A stretch of DNA of 64,000 nucleotides from Candidatus Methanoperedens sp. (lineage in GTDB: Archaea > Halobacteriota > Methanosarcinia > Methanosarcinales > Methanoperedenaceae). Under the pieces are notes generated by a model. The model ran no database searches and had not been told where the DNA came from. It worked only from the letters and a program-made list of their open reading frames with translations. Shown here in pieces: positions 33,001-41,490 of the stretch. How positions within the stretch are numbered: the stretch's first letter is position 1; every line of letters starts with the position of its first letter. The translations under genes were made by a program, and so were the position numbers. The stretch is taken from positions 17,337-81,336 of the forward strand of contig JAQUNZ010000001.1 in the NCBI GenBank assembly GCA_028717345.1, read 5' to 3'.

Positions 33001-34299
33001 ATGAAAGTCTATAAATCATACGAGGACCTGCCCAGGATAAAACTCCCGCTGGGGCAGGATGTATTTATAAGTGACAGCACTATCCGCGACGGCTCACAGA
33101 TGGCAGGGATAGTGATGAAAAAAAAGCACAAGACCGAGATTTATGAATATCTTCATAAGATCGGGATCGAGAAGCTTGAGACTTTCGTCTATAATGAACG
33201 CGACAGGGAAGCAGTCAAAGAAATGCTTGACAGGGGTTATGAATTCCCGGAAGTTACAGGATGGGCGCGCGCCAATCCAAAGGATATTGATTTCGTACTG
33301 AGCATGGACGGCATAAAGGAAACAGGTATCCTCATGTCTGTTTCAGATTCTCATGTTATTGATAAGATGGGGCTTGCAAGCCGCGAAGAGGCAGAGAAAA
33401 AATATACCGATGCGCTGCAGTATGCAGTTGATCATGGTCTCAGGACAAGGGCGCATATCGAAGATATGACACGTGCAGATAACGAAGGATTTGTATTCCC
33501 GCTTATAGAAAAACTTCTTGAGATCGACCCGGACTGCATTATACGCCTTTGCGATACAGTGGGCTTTGGCGTGCCGTTCCCTGAGGCTGATGAGCCATAT
33601 GGTATTCCATATATTGTCAGGAGATTGCGCCAGATCGGGACAAAGAACATTGAAACTCATATCCATGATGATTTCGGTATGTCAGTGGCATGTTCCATTG
33701 CAGGATACTGGTACGGCGCGAACTGGTCAAGCCTGACTTTCCTGGGAATAGGTGAACGGGCAGGTAATGCCGAACTTGAGAAAGTCGCCCTGTTCCTGAT
33801 ACAGCGTGTGGAAGGATTCCAGAAATACGACCTTAGATCAGTTACTGAATTTGCTGATTTTATGGAAAGGGAGATCGGAATAAGGGTGCCGCGCAACAAA
33901 TCCGTAGTGGGGAAGAACATCTTTGCCCACGAGAGCGGCATACATACCGCAGGCATTATAAAAAATCCATTCACTTACGAGCCCTATCCGCCTGAAATAG
34001 TTGGCGGAAAAAGGCAGTTGATGATAGGGGATTCTTCCGGACTTGAAGTGATAAGGTTCAAGGTAGAGGAGACGCTGAATGATCTGATGCATGTGGACAC
34101 GAAGATCGATAAGAACGATCCGCGCGTGAAAGCAATACAAGCTGATATCCAGAAATTGTATAATGAGGAGAAGCGCATATCTGCGATATCTGATGAGGAA
34201 CTCAAGAAATTCGTTGAGAAATATTTCATGCTTGGGTCTATCATCGAGGAACACAGCGCCAACGGGATGCATAATTCGAAAAAAGCAAAGAAAAAATAA
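33001..34299 (+). CDS. HMGL-like acyltransferase of the homocitrate/isopropylmalate synthase family
   Basis: The 432-residue TIM-barrel enzyme condenses an acyl-CoA with a 2-oxo acid. The metal and active-site motifs are FISDSTIRDGSQMAG (usual D-x-TLRDG-x-Q changed to TIRDGSQ), TRAHIEDMTRAD, HIHDDFGMSVACSIAG, LGIGERAGNAELEKVALFL and FAHESGIHTAGIIKNP. It lacks the long C-terminal allosteric LeuA domain: about 50 residues, rich in Lys, follow the barrel and lid. Leucine feedback is therefore unlikely. Homocitrate, citramalate, (Re)-citrate or isopropylmalate synthase are all possible. A TATA-like atataaat lies about 27-32 bases before the ATG. No neighbouring leu or aks genes help. Confidence 0.82.
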   Translation: MKVYKSYEDLPRIKLPLGQDVFISDSTIRDGSQMAGIVMKKKHKTEIYEYLHKIGIEKLETFVYNERDREAVKEMLDRGYEFPEVTGWARANPKDIDFVLSMDGIKETGILMSVSDSHVIDKMGLASREEAEKKYTDALQYAVDHGLRTRAHIEDMTRADNEGFVFPLIEKLLEIDPDCIIRLCDTVGFGVPFPEADEPYGIPYIVRRLRQIGTKNIETHIHDDFGMSVACSIAGYWYGANWSSLTFLGIGERAGNAELEKVALFLIQRVEGFQKYDLRSVTEFADFMEREIGIRVPRNKSVVGKNIFAHESGIHTAGIIKNPFTYEPYPPEIVGGKRQLMIGDSSGLEVIRFKVEETLNDLMHVDTKIDKNDPRVKAIQADIQKLYNEEKRISAISDEELKKFVEKYFMLGSIIEEHSANGMHNSKKAKKK

Positions 34300-34355
34300 T
34301 GCTTTTTCGGATGTAAACATATATAAACCCTTGAAGCGAATAGCTGACAGGGATT

Positions 34356-35348
34356 ATGAAATCAGAGAAAGTTATTGTAACACTGCTGGGTGCGATATTT
34401 GTTGTATCAATTGCCATTGTACTGATAAATAGCGATGCTCTCATAACTGAAAAAGAATACAAACCATCTGCATACTTTTCCATACGCGAGATCGATGTAA
34501 AACCTGTTGAGGTAACAAGCTCCCTGATAGAGGTTAACGTCACCGCATACATTTATCACGGCGAAGGTGAGGCAAAGAACCCCATAATGCTGATACGTGC
34601 GATAAACAGCAACACTGGTCTGCATGAGGCTGAAGTCTCTACCCCCATACCTGAGAGCGACAGTGATAAAACAGTAACAGCTTCAGCGAAATTAAAAGTA
34701 GAACTAAACGGGAACTATGACCTCAGGATACTGCTATATGACAACGGCAGCATCAGGGAGAGCGGTTCGGTGGGAATAAAAGGTTTGAATGCGCTGACGC
34801 CTGCTGCAAAAAAGAGCGGTATCGAGGTCAATAATATTGATTTTATCGTAGCAGGAGCATCAGGCGGAATTGCATCAATAAGGTCTGATATATACCTTGA
34901 GAACAAATGGGCAGCGCCCTCTGAGAACATGAACATGATCGTCAAGGCGCGGCAGGCTGAATCGAACCTTCTTGCTGATAAAAAAACATCCGAGACAGGA
35001 GTCGTCGCAGGTGAAGCTACATCTGTAAAAAGCGTCCAGCTTGATGTGCCTGAGGGTTATAATTATATGATGGTAGTAGAGCTCTGGAAAGGAGATGTTA
35101 TGGTAAATACATGGGAGAAAGCGCTGATGCTGGCTCCCACAAAAACCGTCCCGAAAGAGAGCCAGGAGAAGAAGATGACCCTAGAAGTTTCTAAGTTCAT
35201 GCGAGAGGGCGGCGCTGCGCCAGTTCCTGGAGCAACGATGGCTGCCGCTGCCGAGGCATATCCCACAAAGAAACAGGAACCCGGGTTTGAGGTAATAGCA
35301 GCAATTGCTGCGCTGATATTGGTAATAGCATTAAGGAGGAGATCATAA
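34356..35348 (+). CDS. Secreted surface protein with PGF-CTERM sorting signal
   Basis: The 330-residue protein has an N-terminal membrane/signal helix (VIVTLLGAIFVVSIAIVLIN) and about 250 residues of beta-rich extracellular sequence made of two similar modules. A low-complexity Ala/Pro linker follows. The C-terminus is EPGFEVIAAIAALILVIALR then RRS. P-G-F, one helix and an Arg cluster form the PGF-CTERM signal processed by archaeosortase A, so the protein is probably lipid-anchored at the cell surface. The modules (FSIREIDVKPVEVTSSLIEV and IEVNNIDFIVAGASGGIASI) resemble DUF7490-type repeats. The next gene starts on the last base of its stop codon. Confidence 0.8.
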   Translation: MKSEKVIVTLLGAIFVVSIAIVLINSDALITEKEYKPSAYFSIREIDVKPVEVTSSLIEVNVTAYIYHGEGEAKNPIMLIRAINSNTGLHEAEVSTPIPESDSDKTVTASAKLKVELNGNYDLRILLYDNGSIRESGSVGIKGLNALTPAAKKSGIEVNNIDFIVAGASGGIASIRSDIYLENKWAAPSENMNMIVKARQAESNLLADKKTSETGVVAGEATSVKSVQLDVPEGYNYMMVVELWKGDVMVNTWEKALMLAPTKTVPKESQEKKMTLEVSKFMREGGAAPVPGATMAAAAEAYPTKKQEPGFEVIAAIAALILVIALRRRS

Positions 35349-35569
35349 TGATAAACCGGGAAAAATTAGAGGATTATTTTTATCTTGGAACGTTCCTGAT
35401 AGCAATGCTATTCGCATTACTGTCTGTAATTAAGATATATTTCTCTATTGAAGAACTTATTCGCGTCTGGTTCACCTACAAATATCAGAACATATTTCAG
35501 GCGCTTTATGGCATTTCAGTCCTGGCGATATGCGTCTATCTGATGAGGGAAAGACTCATAAAAAGATAG
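35348..35569 (+). CDS. Small two-helix membrane protein coupled to the PGF-CTERM gene
   Basis: The 73-residue protein starts in the stop of the preceding gene (taATG). It has two membrane helices (YFYLGTFLIAMLFALLSVIK and IFQALYGISVLAICVYLMRE) joined by a short charged loop and a basic C-terminus. I do not recognise the family. The tight coupling suggests that it works with the surface protein, perhaps in anchoring or processing. That is inference. Confidence 0.65.
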   Translation: MINREKLEDYFYLGTFLIAMLFALLSVIKIYFSIEELIRVWFTYKYQNIFQALYGISVLAICVYLMRERLIKR

Positions 35570-35579
35570 AGTTGCTGTA

Positions 35580-35650
35580 GCCTGACACTAACCCGGAACT
35601 TCATCCGCTGGCGCATGCCGCTGTCCGTTGCCGTAACCCTAGTGTCAGGC
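35580..35650. repeat. Inverted repeat closing a 71-base structured element
   Basis: Perfect 11-base arms gcctgacacta and tagtgtcaggc enclose 49 GC-rich bases that include gcgcatgccgc. It begins 11 bases after the small membrane gene. It could be a 3' stem, a small RNA or the ends of a miniature mobile element. The 385-base gap 35570-35954 has no convincing gene. Confidence 0.5.
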
Positions 35651-35827
35651 GATATCGCGTGTACCGCATTGGGGTTGTCTGTACGGTCATAGATTTTGGC
35701 GTTGCCGTTCTCCCGCAAGGACCTATCAACACGATTTGCCCCAGATTTCGTAGGTCTGGAACATTTATATATTGATTATTAAGTATATAGGGTTATCCAC
35801 GACTGTCACGCCAGTCGATTGCGTGCA

Positions 35828-35855
35828 CACGTATGCCAGTGCGCTGGCATACGTG
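35828..35855. repeat. Strong hairpin, 12-base stem with 4-base loop
   Basis: The arms cacgtatgccag and ctggcatacgtg pair perfectly around tgcg. It is the first of two related hairpins 42 bases apart in the gap before the CBS-domain regulator. Confidence 0.6.
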
Positions 35856-35896
35856 GACTTGAGGTATCACCGAATCACGCATCGGAAGGGCGTGTC

Positions 35897-35922
35897 CACG
35901 TATGCCCCGCAGGGCATACGTG
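35897..35922. repeat. Second related hairpin, 11-base stem with 4-base loop
   Basis: The arms cacgtatgccc and gggcatacgtg pair perfectly around cgca. The outer ten stem bases are the same as in the hairpin at 35828, but the innermost pairs and loop differ in a matched way, as expected if the paired form matters. It lies 33 bases beyond the 3' end of the CBS regulator gene. Confidence 0.6.
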
Positions 35923-35954
35923 TGCGCGGAGTCGAGAACCCGCCGGGTTTCGGT

Positions 35955-36512
35955 TCATCCACGAAGCATCTTCATAATATCGTGTTTTGTCACCATGCCT
36001 ACCACTACCCCTTTTTCAAGAACAAGAACCGCAGGATTCTTTTCCAGTATCCTTGAGACCGTATTTGCATCAGAGGTGAGAGAGACCGTAGGGAAGGACT
36101 CACCCATGATATTTCGCACCAGTAGATGCGAGACTTTCTTGATATCCTGATCAGTCATGGATGACACTATCTGGTCAGTGGATATGCTGCCAACAGGAAC
36201 TCCTTTATCTATTACCGGCATCTGGGAAAATCCATGTTCCTCAAGTATGCGAACAGCATCCTCTATCGAGCTGTCTGAAGTAGTATGAATGATGGGTGAA
36301 TGCATAACGTCCCTGACAAGCACCTTTTCTTTGCGCGCAGCATCAAACGCATCGAATATCTTATGCAGTGTGGAAAGCCTTGGATCAACATCACCGGATT
36401 CGATACGCGCAATCAGGGGCTGGCTCACGCCTGCACGGGTAGCAAGGTCGTGCTGGGTAAGACCCAATTCCAGACGCAGTTTTTTGAAATCTTCGGGTGT
36501 TGGTAGGAACAT
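35955..36512 (-). CDS. XRE-type HTH regulator with paired CBS domains
   Basis: The 185-residue protein starts with an XRE helix-turn-helix (LGLTQHDLATRAGVSQPLIA, then RIESGDVDPRLSTLHKI; residues 1-55). Two CBS domains follow: VRDVMHSPIIHTTSDSSIED with FSQMPVIDKGVPVGSISTDQ, and VRNIMGESFPTVSLTSDANT with VLVLEKGVVVGMVTKHDIMK. This architecture is common in methanogens. CBS pairs bind adenine nucleotides or SAM, so it probably senses energy or methyl status. The target is unknown. The two direct repeats just upstream of its start suggest autoregulation. Confidence 0.9.
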   Translation of the reverse strand: MFLPTPEDFKKLRLELGLTQHDLATRAGVSQPLIARIESGDVDPRLSTLHKIFDAFDAARKEKVLVRDVMHSPIIHTTSDSSIEDAVRILEEHGFSQMPVIDKGVPVGSISTDQIVSSMTDQDIKKVSHLLVRNIMGESFPTVSLTSDANTVSRILEKNPAVLVLEKGVVVGMVTKHDIMKMLRG

Positions 36513-36515
36513 AAT

Positions 36516-36558
36516 ATATTACTATGGGTAATTAAATGTATATCAATATTACTGTGGG
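36516..36558 (-). promoter_or_regulatory. Two 13-base direct repeats upstream of the CBS regulator
   Basis: The sequences atattactatggg (36516-36528) and atattactgtggg (36546-36558) agree at 12 of 13 positions. They are 30 bases apart, about three helical turns. They fill the 61-base gap between the regulator start and the upstream gene, so they overlap its promoter. They are good operator candidates for the XRE protein itself. Confidence 0.5.
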
Positions 36559-36573
36559 ATATAATATCATATT

Positions 36574-37539
36574 TCACTCCCCCATTTTTCTCACAACAAC
36601 GCTTCCGTCCCTCATCCTCACCAGCCTCTCCTTCATGATCCCATACTTATGATAACTCATCGCCTCCACATGCCCGATGCCCAGGCGCTTGATCATTACC
36701 TTTGCATCATCCTGCGACATAGAAAGCTCCTCAACAGGAGGCGCGGTTCTAATCTGTTTCTTTGCATAAATTACCCCGTCCTTGAGGTTAGCTCCTGCAA
36801 ATCCCTTTGCATCATTCAATATCAGCGTCCCTCTCTTCATGTACGCGCCGGCGAACTCACCTGCCATGCCATCCACTATCACAATACCCCCATCAAGATG
36901 CGCTCCCGAATTCATACCCGCATCGCCTTTTACATGAACAACGCCTTTTCGCATCAGAATACCTGTGCCGTTGTAAGCATCCCCTTCCACCGAAACAAGG
37001 GTATCACAATAACACCGCGCCGATATTGTCCCGCGAAGTATGCCGTCGTTGAGAATAAGATGCTTTTTCTGCTCGATGTAATTATTTTTGATGAGAGTGT
37101 CTTTTCCCACCCCATTGCAGAGAATGTCTGTTATTGACCTGAATTTTCGATAACCCTGTTGGTCCGAGACGACTTCGACTATATTCCCCATAGGTTCTTC
37201 CACGTTCCCTTTTACATATATGATCCCTGCGACCATACCCATTCCCATCTCAGATGCCACATCGCCTTCAATATACAGTTTGCCTGCTTTTTCAACATTT
37301 CCAGAACCTCCGAACTGCCTGATATCAGCGCCCATGCTGTTGGCAAGTCGTTTCCCTGCATTTGCACGAATCCTGACTTCCCCCCCGCTTCTTAATTCAT
37401 CCACAAGGTCTTTGAAGGTATAATTTGTATCCTCCTGGGACGGTATGATGTTGTCAGGGCGGAGTCTGCTGGCTTTCAATGTGAACGTGTAGGTATAATC
37501 ACAGAGGCTGTCAATTTGCTCTTTCAGTTTCAGGTACAT
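36574..37539 (-). CDS. GXGXG-domain protein (FwdC / GltB-alpha-subunit-like)
   Basis: The 321-residue right-handed beta-helix protein is built of repeats with G-x-x-x-G-x-x-x-G spacing: MGADIRQFGGSGNVEKAGKL, MGMGMVAGIIYVKGNVEEPM, MNSGAHLDGGIVIVDGMAGE and KGFAGANLKDGVIYAKKQIR. The fold is shared by the C subunit of formylmethanofuran dehydrogenase and the third domain of glutamate synthase. Stand-alone forms occur in methanogens, some mis-annotated as tributyrin esterase. The other Fwd or Glt subunits are absent here. The C-terminal 50 residues (MIKRLGIGHVEAMSYHKYGI) are outside the helix. The precise role is unknown. Confidence 0.8.
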   Translation of the reverse strand: MYLKLKEQIDSLCDYTYTFTLKASRLRPDNIIPSQEDTNYTFKDLVDELRSGGEVRIRANAGKRLANSMGADIRQFGGSGNVEKAGKLYIEGDVASEMGMGMVAGIIYVKGNVEEPMGNIVEVVSDQQGYRKFRSITDILCNGVGKDTLIKNNYIEQKKHLILNDGILRGTISARCYCDTLVSVEGDAYNGTGILMRKGVVHVKGDAGMNSGAHLDGGIVIVDGMAGEFAGAYMKRGTLILNDAKGFAGANLKDGVIYAKKQIRTAPPVEELSMSQDDAKVMIKRLGIGHVEAMSYHKYGIMKERLVRMRDGSVVVRKMGE

Positions 37540-37770
37540 TGTGCTCTTAGTTCTTGCTTTGATATATTATATAGCCACTGCCAAAGCAATACGCAAAATT
37601 CACTCTGTAATGTTGCCTTTAGAATGGAGAGGGCATCAGCTATTTCCTTGGGTATTCTTACCGCGATACTGCCTCCAAGGTTGAAGGTTTTGCGCTTGAA
37701 CAAATCCACAAGTCTGTCGTGTTCTTTTTCATCTATCCATTCATCTTTACATTGTGGACAGACCTCAACA
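37530..37770 (-). pseudogene. Remnant of a zinc-finger plus AbrB-like small protein
   Basis: In the tracked minus-strand frame, only the stretch VCPQCKDEWIDEKEHDRLVD then KTFNLGGSIAVRIPKEIADA looks like a real protein: a C-x2-C knuckle followed by an AbrB/SpoVT-like 'G-G-S-x-A-V-R-I-P-K-E-I' strand-helix unit of antitoxins. No start codon lies close before it, and the sequence after ADALSIL is not family-like. The C-terminus is probably frameshifted or lost. It adjoins the VapBC pair, so it may be part of an old antitoxin locus. Confidence 0.4.
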
Positions 37771-37928
37771 GGGGATATTAAGAGGCTTGTTGTTGGGACA
37801 ACGAGAGAACCAAAAGGAGAATGGATACGCTCGCTGACGCTGCTTGAGAAGAACGGATAATTATCAAGATGCTGTCGGCGGTCAGGATATGAAAAGTTAT
37901 AAATACACTTATGAATACAGTTAATTCT

Positions 37929-38162
37929 ATGGCACATAAAACATTGACAATCTCTGAAGAAGCGTATGAAGCGCTTGCAGCACTTAAAAAAGAAGGGGAG
38001 AGCTTCACTGAACTGGTAAAGCGCATCACTGCACCCCTCAGGAAGAAAAAACTTAGTGAATTTATTGGCATAATGGCCGGTCCGGAATATGATGATTTTG
38101 AAAAAGCTGTCCTGGAAGTAAGGCACTCCAAGAGTACCAGATTGGAAAGGATGAAACTATGA
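37929..38162 (+). CDS. vapB: VapB-type antitoxin (DUF217-like)
   Basis: The start ATG 37929 (MAHKTLTISEEAYEALAALK) gives 77 residues. KTLTISEEAYEALAALKKEG then ESFTELVKRI is the standard N-terminus of euryarchaeal VapB antitoxins (formerly DUF217). It is a ribbon-helix-helix domain that binds the operator, and the C-terminal half would wrap the toxin. It overlaps vapC by 4 bases (ATGA). A TATA-like gttataaata is about 27 bases upstream, giving a short leader. Confidence 0.87.
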   Translation: MAHKTLTISEEAYEALAALKKEGESFTELVKRITAPLRKKKLSEFIGIMAGPEYDDFEKAVLEVRHSKSTRLERMKL

Positions 38163-38563
38163 CTGTCCTTGATTCCAATTTTATAATAGACATCCTCAGA
38201 GACAAGGGGGTTTCGGAAATAACAGTGGATATGATTGATGACCCAAAAACGACCATAATAAATGTATTTGAACTTTATTTCGGAGCGAGACTTTCTGTAA
38301 AACAAGAAGAAAATATCTCAAACATCAATACTTTACTTAAATCCATAAAAATTATTGACTTTGATAGATATGCGGCAGCAAAAGCTGCTGATATCCATGC
38401 AAAATTAAAGAATGCAGGAAAATACATTGACATCCTTGATGTTCTCGTTGCAGGCATCGTTATTGTAAATAACGAAGAGCTTGTGACCAGGAATCTTGAT
38501 CATTTTAGGCGGATACCCGGTCTGAGATGCACCTCATGGCAGCCAGGGGATTATGGAAGATAA
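38159..38563 (+). CDS. vapC: VapC-type PIN-domain toxin ribonuclease
   Basis: The 134-residue PIN domain begins MTVLDSNFIIDILRDKG with the first acidic residue (Asp5). The conserved Glu is in IINVFELYFGAR. The third is Asp in YIDILDVLVAGIVI, and the last lies in EELVTRNLDHFRRIPGL (Asp after Asn). All metal ligands appear intact, so it should be an active nuclease neutralised by VapB. The targets of this copy are unknown. A third ORF starts 11 bases before its stop. Confidence 0.88.
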   Translation: MTVLDSNFIIDILRDKGVSEITVDMIDDPKTTIINVFELYFGARLSVKQEENISNINTLLKSIKIIDFDRYAAAKAADIHAKLKNAGKYIDILDVLVAGIVIVNNEELVTRNLDHFRRIPGLRCTSWQPGDYGR

Positions 38564-38769
38564 GAAGATTAAAGGAATAATGAATTATTCGGAAGAAGAT
38601 GGAACAAAAGAGATACCAGGTATTAAAAATAGACTAAATGCTTTGAGACAAGATCTTGCAGAATTGAATAATTACAGGGATAGATGGACAGATTTTGATG
38701 TGGCTGTCATTTGTTGGTTGGTGGCACGATCCTGACGAGATAGAATTCTGGAAAGAAACTGAACTTTAA
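38553..38769 (+). pseudogene. Small gene downstream of vapC with a probable frameshift
   Basis: The tracked frame (60 residues, MEDKKIKGIMNYSEEDGTKE) overlaps the vapC end and stops at 38735. A different frame over the last 25 codons reads MWLSFVGWWHDPDEIEFWKE and ends TEL at 38767-38769. That looks far more like a natural C-terminus. One base change near 38690-38700 would join them. I do not recognise the family. It could be a third toxin-antitoxin component or an unrelated passenger gene. Confidence 0.35.
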
Positions 38770-38837
38770 ACCTGTTTTGATTCTATAATGATATATCCGG
38801 TATAAGGTGGCGTTTTTTCAAAAAAGTTCGATGTTGT

Positions 38838-39314
38838 TTATCTTACAACTACAACAGCATCAACTACCATTGTCCCGAATGGCATAACAACAATTTTAAC
38901 ATCATATTTGGTGTTTGGCGAAAGCATGGGGGCAGTACCAATAGTGTAGCCAATAAACGTATTGTTTACAGTGTAGGAACTAGTACCATTTGTCAAATAA
39001 GTGGTGATTATCTGGTCTCCAACATTAAAATCAGAACTTGATATTTGATATACAGGCGATTCTCCTGCCGGAACTATTGATATCTTCCATGATCCTGATC
39101 TTAACGGGTCTCCGGATTTGTGCACGATTTTCAGATCATAAATATTGATCGTTTCTGGAACATTACCTAATGTAATAACCGCAGTCGGCCCTTTTTGATT
39201 CATATTACTGCCAAAACCAAATCCGAATGCCGCAATTACTGCCGCTAATATGACTGTGATCGCAACCATCAGGATAACTCCTATCACTGGTGATACTGCT
39301 GTTTCGTCCTTCAT
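38838..39314 (-). CDS. Archaeal type IV pilin-like protein (class III signal)
   Basis: The 158-residue protein starts [20 protein letters not shown], then [15 protein letters not shown]. '[13 protein letters not shown]' is the class III prepilin signal of archaeal adhesion pilins, cleaved by PibD/EppA next to the hydrophobic helix. About 120 residues of beta-rich sequence follow, with SGDPLRSGSWKISIVPAGES and a C-terminal strand ending VVVVR. It would be assembled into a surface filament. The following pilin gene (39391) has the same start and a similar layout but a diverged body, so the two are paralogues. A 76-base gap separates them, so each may have its own promoter. Confidence 0.88.
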   Translation of the reverse strand: MKDETAVSPVIGVILMVAITVILAAVIAAFGFGFGSNMNQKGPTAVITLGNVPETINIYDLKIVHKSGDPLRSGSWKISIVPAGESPVYQISSSDFNVGDQIITTYLTNGTSSYTVNNTFIGYTIGTAPMLSPNTKYDVKIVVMPFGTMVVDAVVVVR

Positions 39315-39390
39315 GATCGTTCTGCTATTGCCTAATATTAGATAAATAAAGATGCCCTCTGAAAAAAGAAAAAGAGGGCATGAGATAATT

Positions 39391-39909
<519 letters not shown>

Positions 39910-40110
39910 TTATTTTTCCTCTTGTTTCCTCTTAACGACTTTTTCGAGCTTTTTAGCCCACATATCCTCAACGTGCGTATATTCGCAGTCAAGATAATGA
40001 TGGACCGCTTTGGCGAGGGCATCTTTGGTAGCGGTTTCTCCAGTCTTATTTTTTAAAGCCTCGAGATCCTCTACCATAAGAACCGTCTGCACGTGCATGA
40101 TCTTCGCCAT
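39910..40110 (-). CDS. Small DUF5371-like protein
   Basis: The 66-residue soluble protein, MAKIMHVQTVLMVEDLEALK then NKTGETATKDALAKAVHHYL, ends in a Lys/Glu-rich tail. The first 45 residues look like a compact helix-helix unit similar to ribbon-helix-helix or DUF5371 proteins. I am recalling that family name from memory. It is just upstream of the pilin genes on the same strand (15 bases), so it may be co-transcribed and could regulate them. A good TATA-like stretch, atttaaatg in the gap, precedes it. Confidence 0.6.
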   Translation of the reverse strand: MAKIMHVQTVLMVEDLEALKNKTGETATKDALAKAVHHYLDCEYTHVEDMWAKKLEKVVKRKQEEK

Positions 40111-40297
40111 TATTCATCTCCTTTGATTGGGTATTCCCCGCAACAATTATTGCGGTCCAACCTTCTAATCATATCATTATAATGATAATGTATTTAAATG
40201 TTGCGCCATTAATGATAATTCACATAATTCTAATGACCAATAACGACCGGTTTTTCCATTTGATCGCGATGAACTGAAAAAAATGAGATCTGGCCCT

Positions 40298-41470
40298 TTA
40301 TATATGCTCCAGAGCCTGTTTTACATCTGCAATTATATCTTCGACATCCTCAAGCCCCACAGACATGCGCACAAGTTCGTCCTGAATGCCATATTTTAAC
40401 CTGTTCTCTCGCGGGATGACGGCATGGGTCATTGACGCAGGATGCTGGACAAGGGTCGCTGTCTCACCCAGGCTCACCGCAAGGGTACACAGCTTCAGGG
40501 CATTCAGAAATACTGGGACATCTCCTGCATTTTTAAGAACAAAAGCTATCATTCCACCATTCCCCTTCATCTGCTTTCCTGCAATCTCTTTTTGCGGGAA
40601 GCTCAAAAGTCCGGGATATAGCACACGTTCTATCTTCTCATGACCCTCAAGGAACCTTGCAACATCCATCGCATTTGAATTATGCCTGTCCATCCTTACA
40701 GCAAGCGTCTTCATCCCCCTGATTATAAGCCAGGCGTTAAAGGGACTTAATGCTCCACCTATGTTCTTTGCAGTGTGCCTTGTTGAGCTTATGAAAGAAG
40801 ATGTGCCAACCACAATGCCGCCTATCGTGTCCCCGTGACCGTTCAGGTATTTTGTGGCGCTGTGCAACACCACATCTGCGCCAAGCGACAGGGGTCGCTG
40901 GAAATAAGGGCTCATATAGGTATTGTCCACAAAAACCAGTGACCCTTTCTCATGTGCAATATCAGATACAGCATTAATATCTGTCAGTTTCATGGTCGGA
41001 TTAGCGGGAGTCTCAAAGAAAACAAGCTTTGTTTCCGCCAGGAATGCATTTTCAACGCTGTTGAGGTCAGAGGTATCCACAAAACTCACCTTTACCCCGA
41101 ATTTTGCAAGGTCAACGAAAAGGTCGTATGTGCTTCCATATAGTACTTCATCTGCGATAATATGGTCACCAGATTTCACCGAGGATAATACAGCCGTACT
41201 GATGGCTGCCATCCCGGATGCCTGCGCCAGTGCAGCCTCCCCGCCTTCAAGATCAGCTATCTTTTCTTCAAGCACCTCAGTGGTAGGATTCATGCCACGG
41301 GAATACACATAACCTTTTTCTTTCCCGCTCATCAGCCTTGCCCCGTGGGCTGCGTCTTTGAATACAAAAGGCGCGGTCTGATATATTGGAGGCACCATAG
41401 CTCTTAGCTCTGATTTTTTCTCACCTGCGTGGATAGCACGTGTGGAAAATCCGGTTTTCCTGATGGTCAT
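40298..41470 (-). CDS. Trans-sulfuration PLP enzyme (cystathionine gamma-synthase / gamma-lyase family)
   Basis: The 390-residue enzyme belongs to the Cys/Met metabolism PLP family. The N-terminus is FSTRAIHAGEKKSELRAMVP and the PLP-stacking region YSRGMNPTTEVLEEKIADLE. The phosphate loop is ASGMAAISTAVLS. The PLP-lysine lies in HSATKYLNGHGDTIGGIVVG. The C-terminal SLGETATLVQHPASMTHAVI is the family's substrate-binding segment. Cystathionine gamma-synthase, cystathionine gamma-lyase, O-acetylhomoserine sulfhydrylase and methionine gamma-lyase share these motifs, so I do not give a symbol. It is the last gene of a three-gene unit with two zinc-ribbon proteins just upstream. Confidence 0.9.
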   Translation of the reverse strand: MTIRKTGFSTRAIHAGEKKSELRAMVPPIYQTAPFVFKDAAHGARLMSGKEKGYVYSRGMNPTTEVLEEKIADLEGGEAALAQASGMAAISTAVLSSVKSGDHIIADEVLYGSTYDLFVDLAKFGVKVSFVDTSDLNSVENAFLAETKLVFFETPANPTMKLTDINAVSDIAHEKGSLVFVDNTYMSPYFQRPLSLGADVVLHSATKYLNGHGDTIGGIVVGTSSFISSTRHTAKNIGGALSPFNAWLIIRGMKTLAVRMDRHNSNAMDVARFLEGHEKIERVLYPGLLSFPQKEIAGKQMKGNGGMIAFVLKNAGDVPVFLNALKLCTLAVSLGETATLVQHPASMTHAVIPRENRLKYGIQDELVRMSVGLEDVEDIIADVKQALEHI

Positions 41471-41490
41471 GAATTCCAGTTCACTCCTTG

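Noticed and set aside
33838-34320. Minus-strand ORF of 160 residues opposite the HMGL-family gene
   Set aside because: Antisense shadow. The sense gene is complete with all motifs.
35772-36056. Plus-strand ORF of 94 residues over the hairpins and the CBS gene end
   Set aside because: It translates the inverted repeats and the antisense of the CBS protein. No start or motif supports it.
37778-38305. Minus-strand ORF of 175 residues opposite vapBC
   Set aside because: Shadow of the VapBC genes, whose sense frames carry clear motifs.
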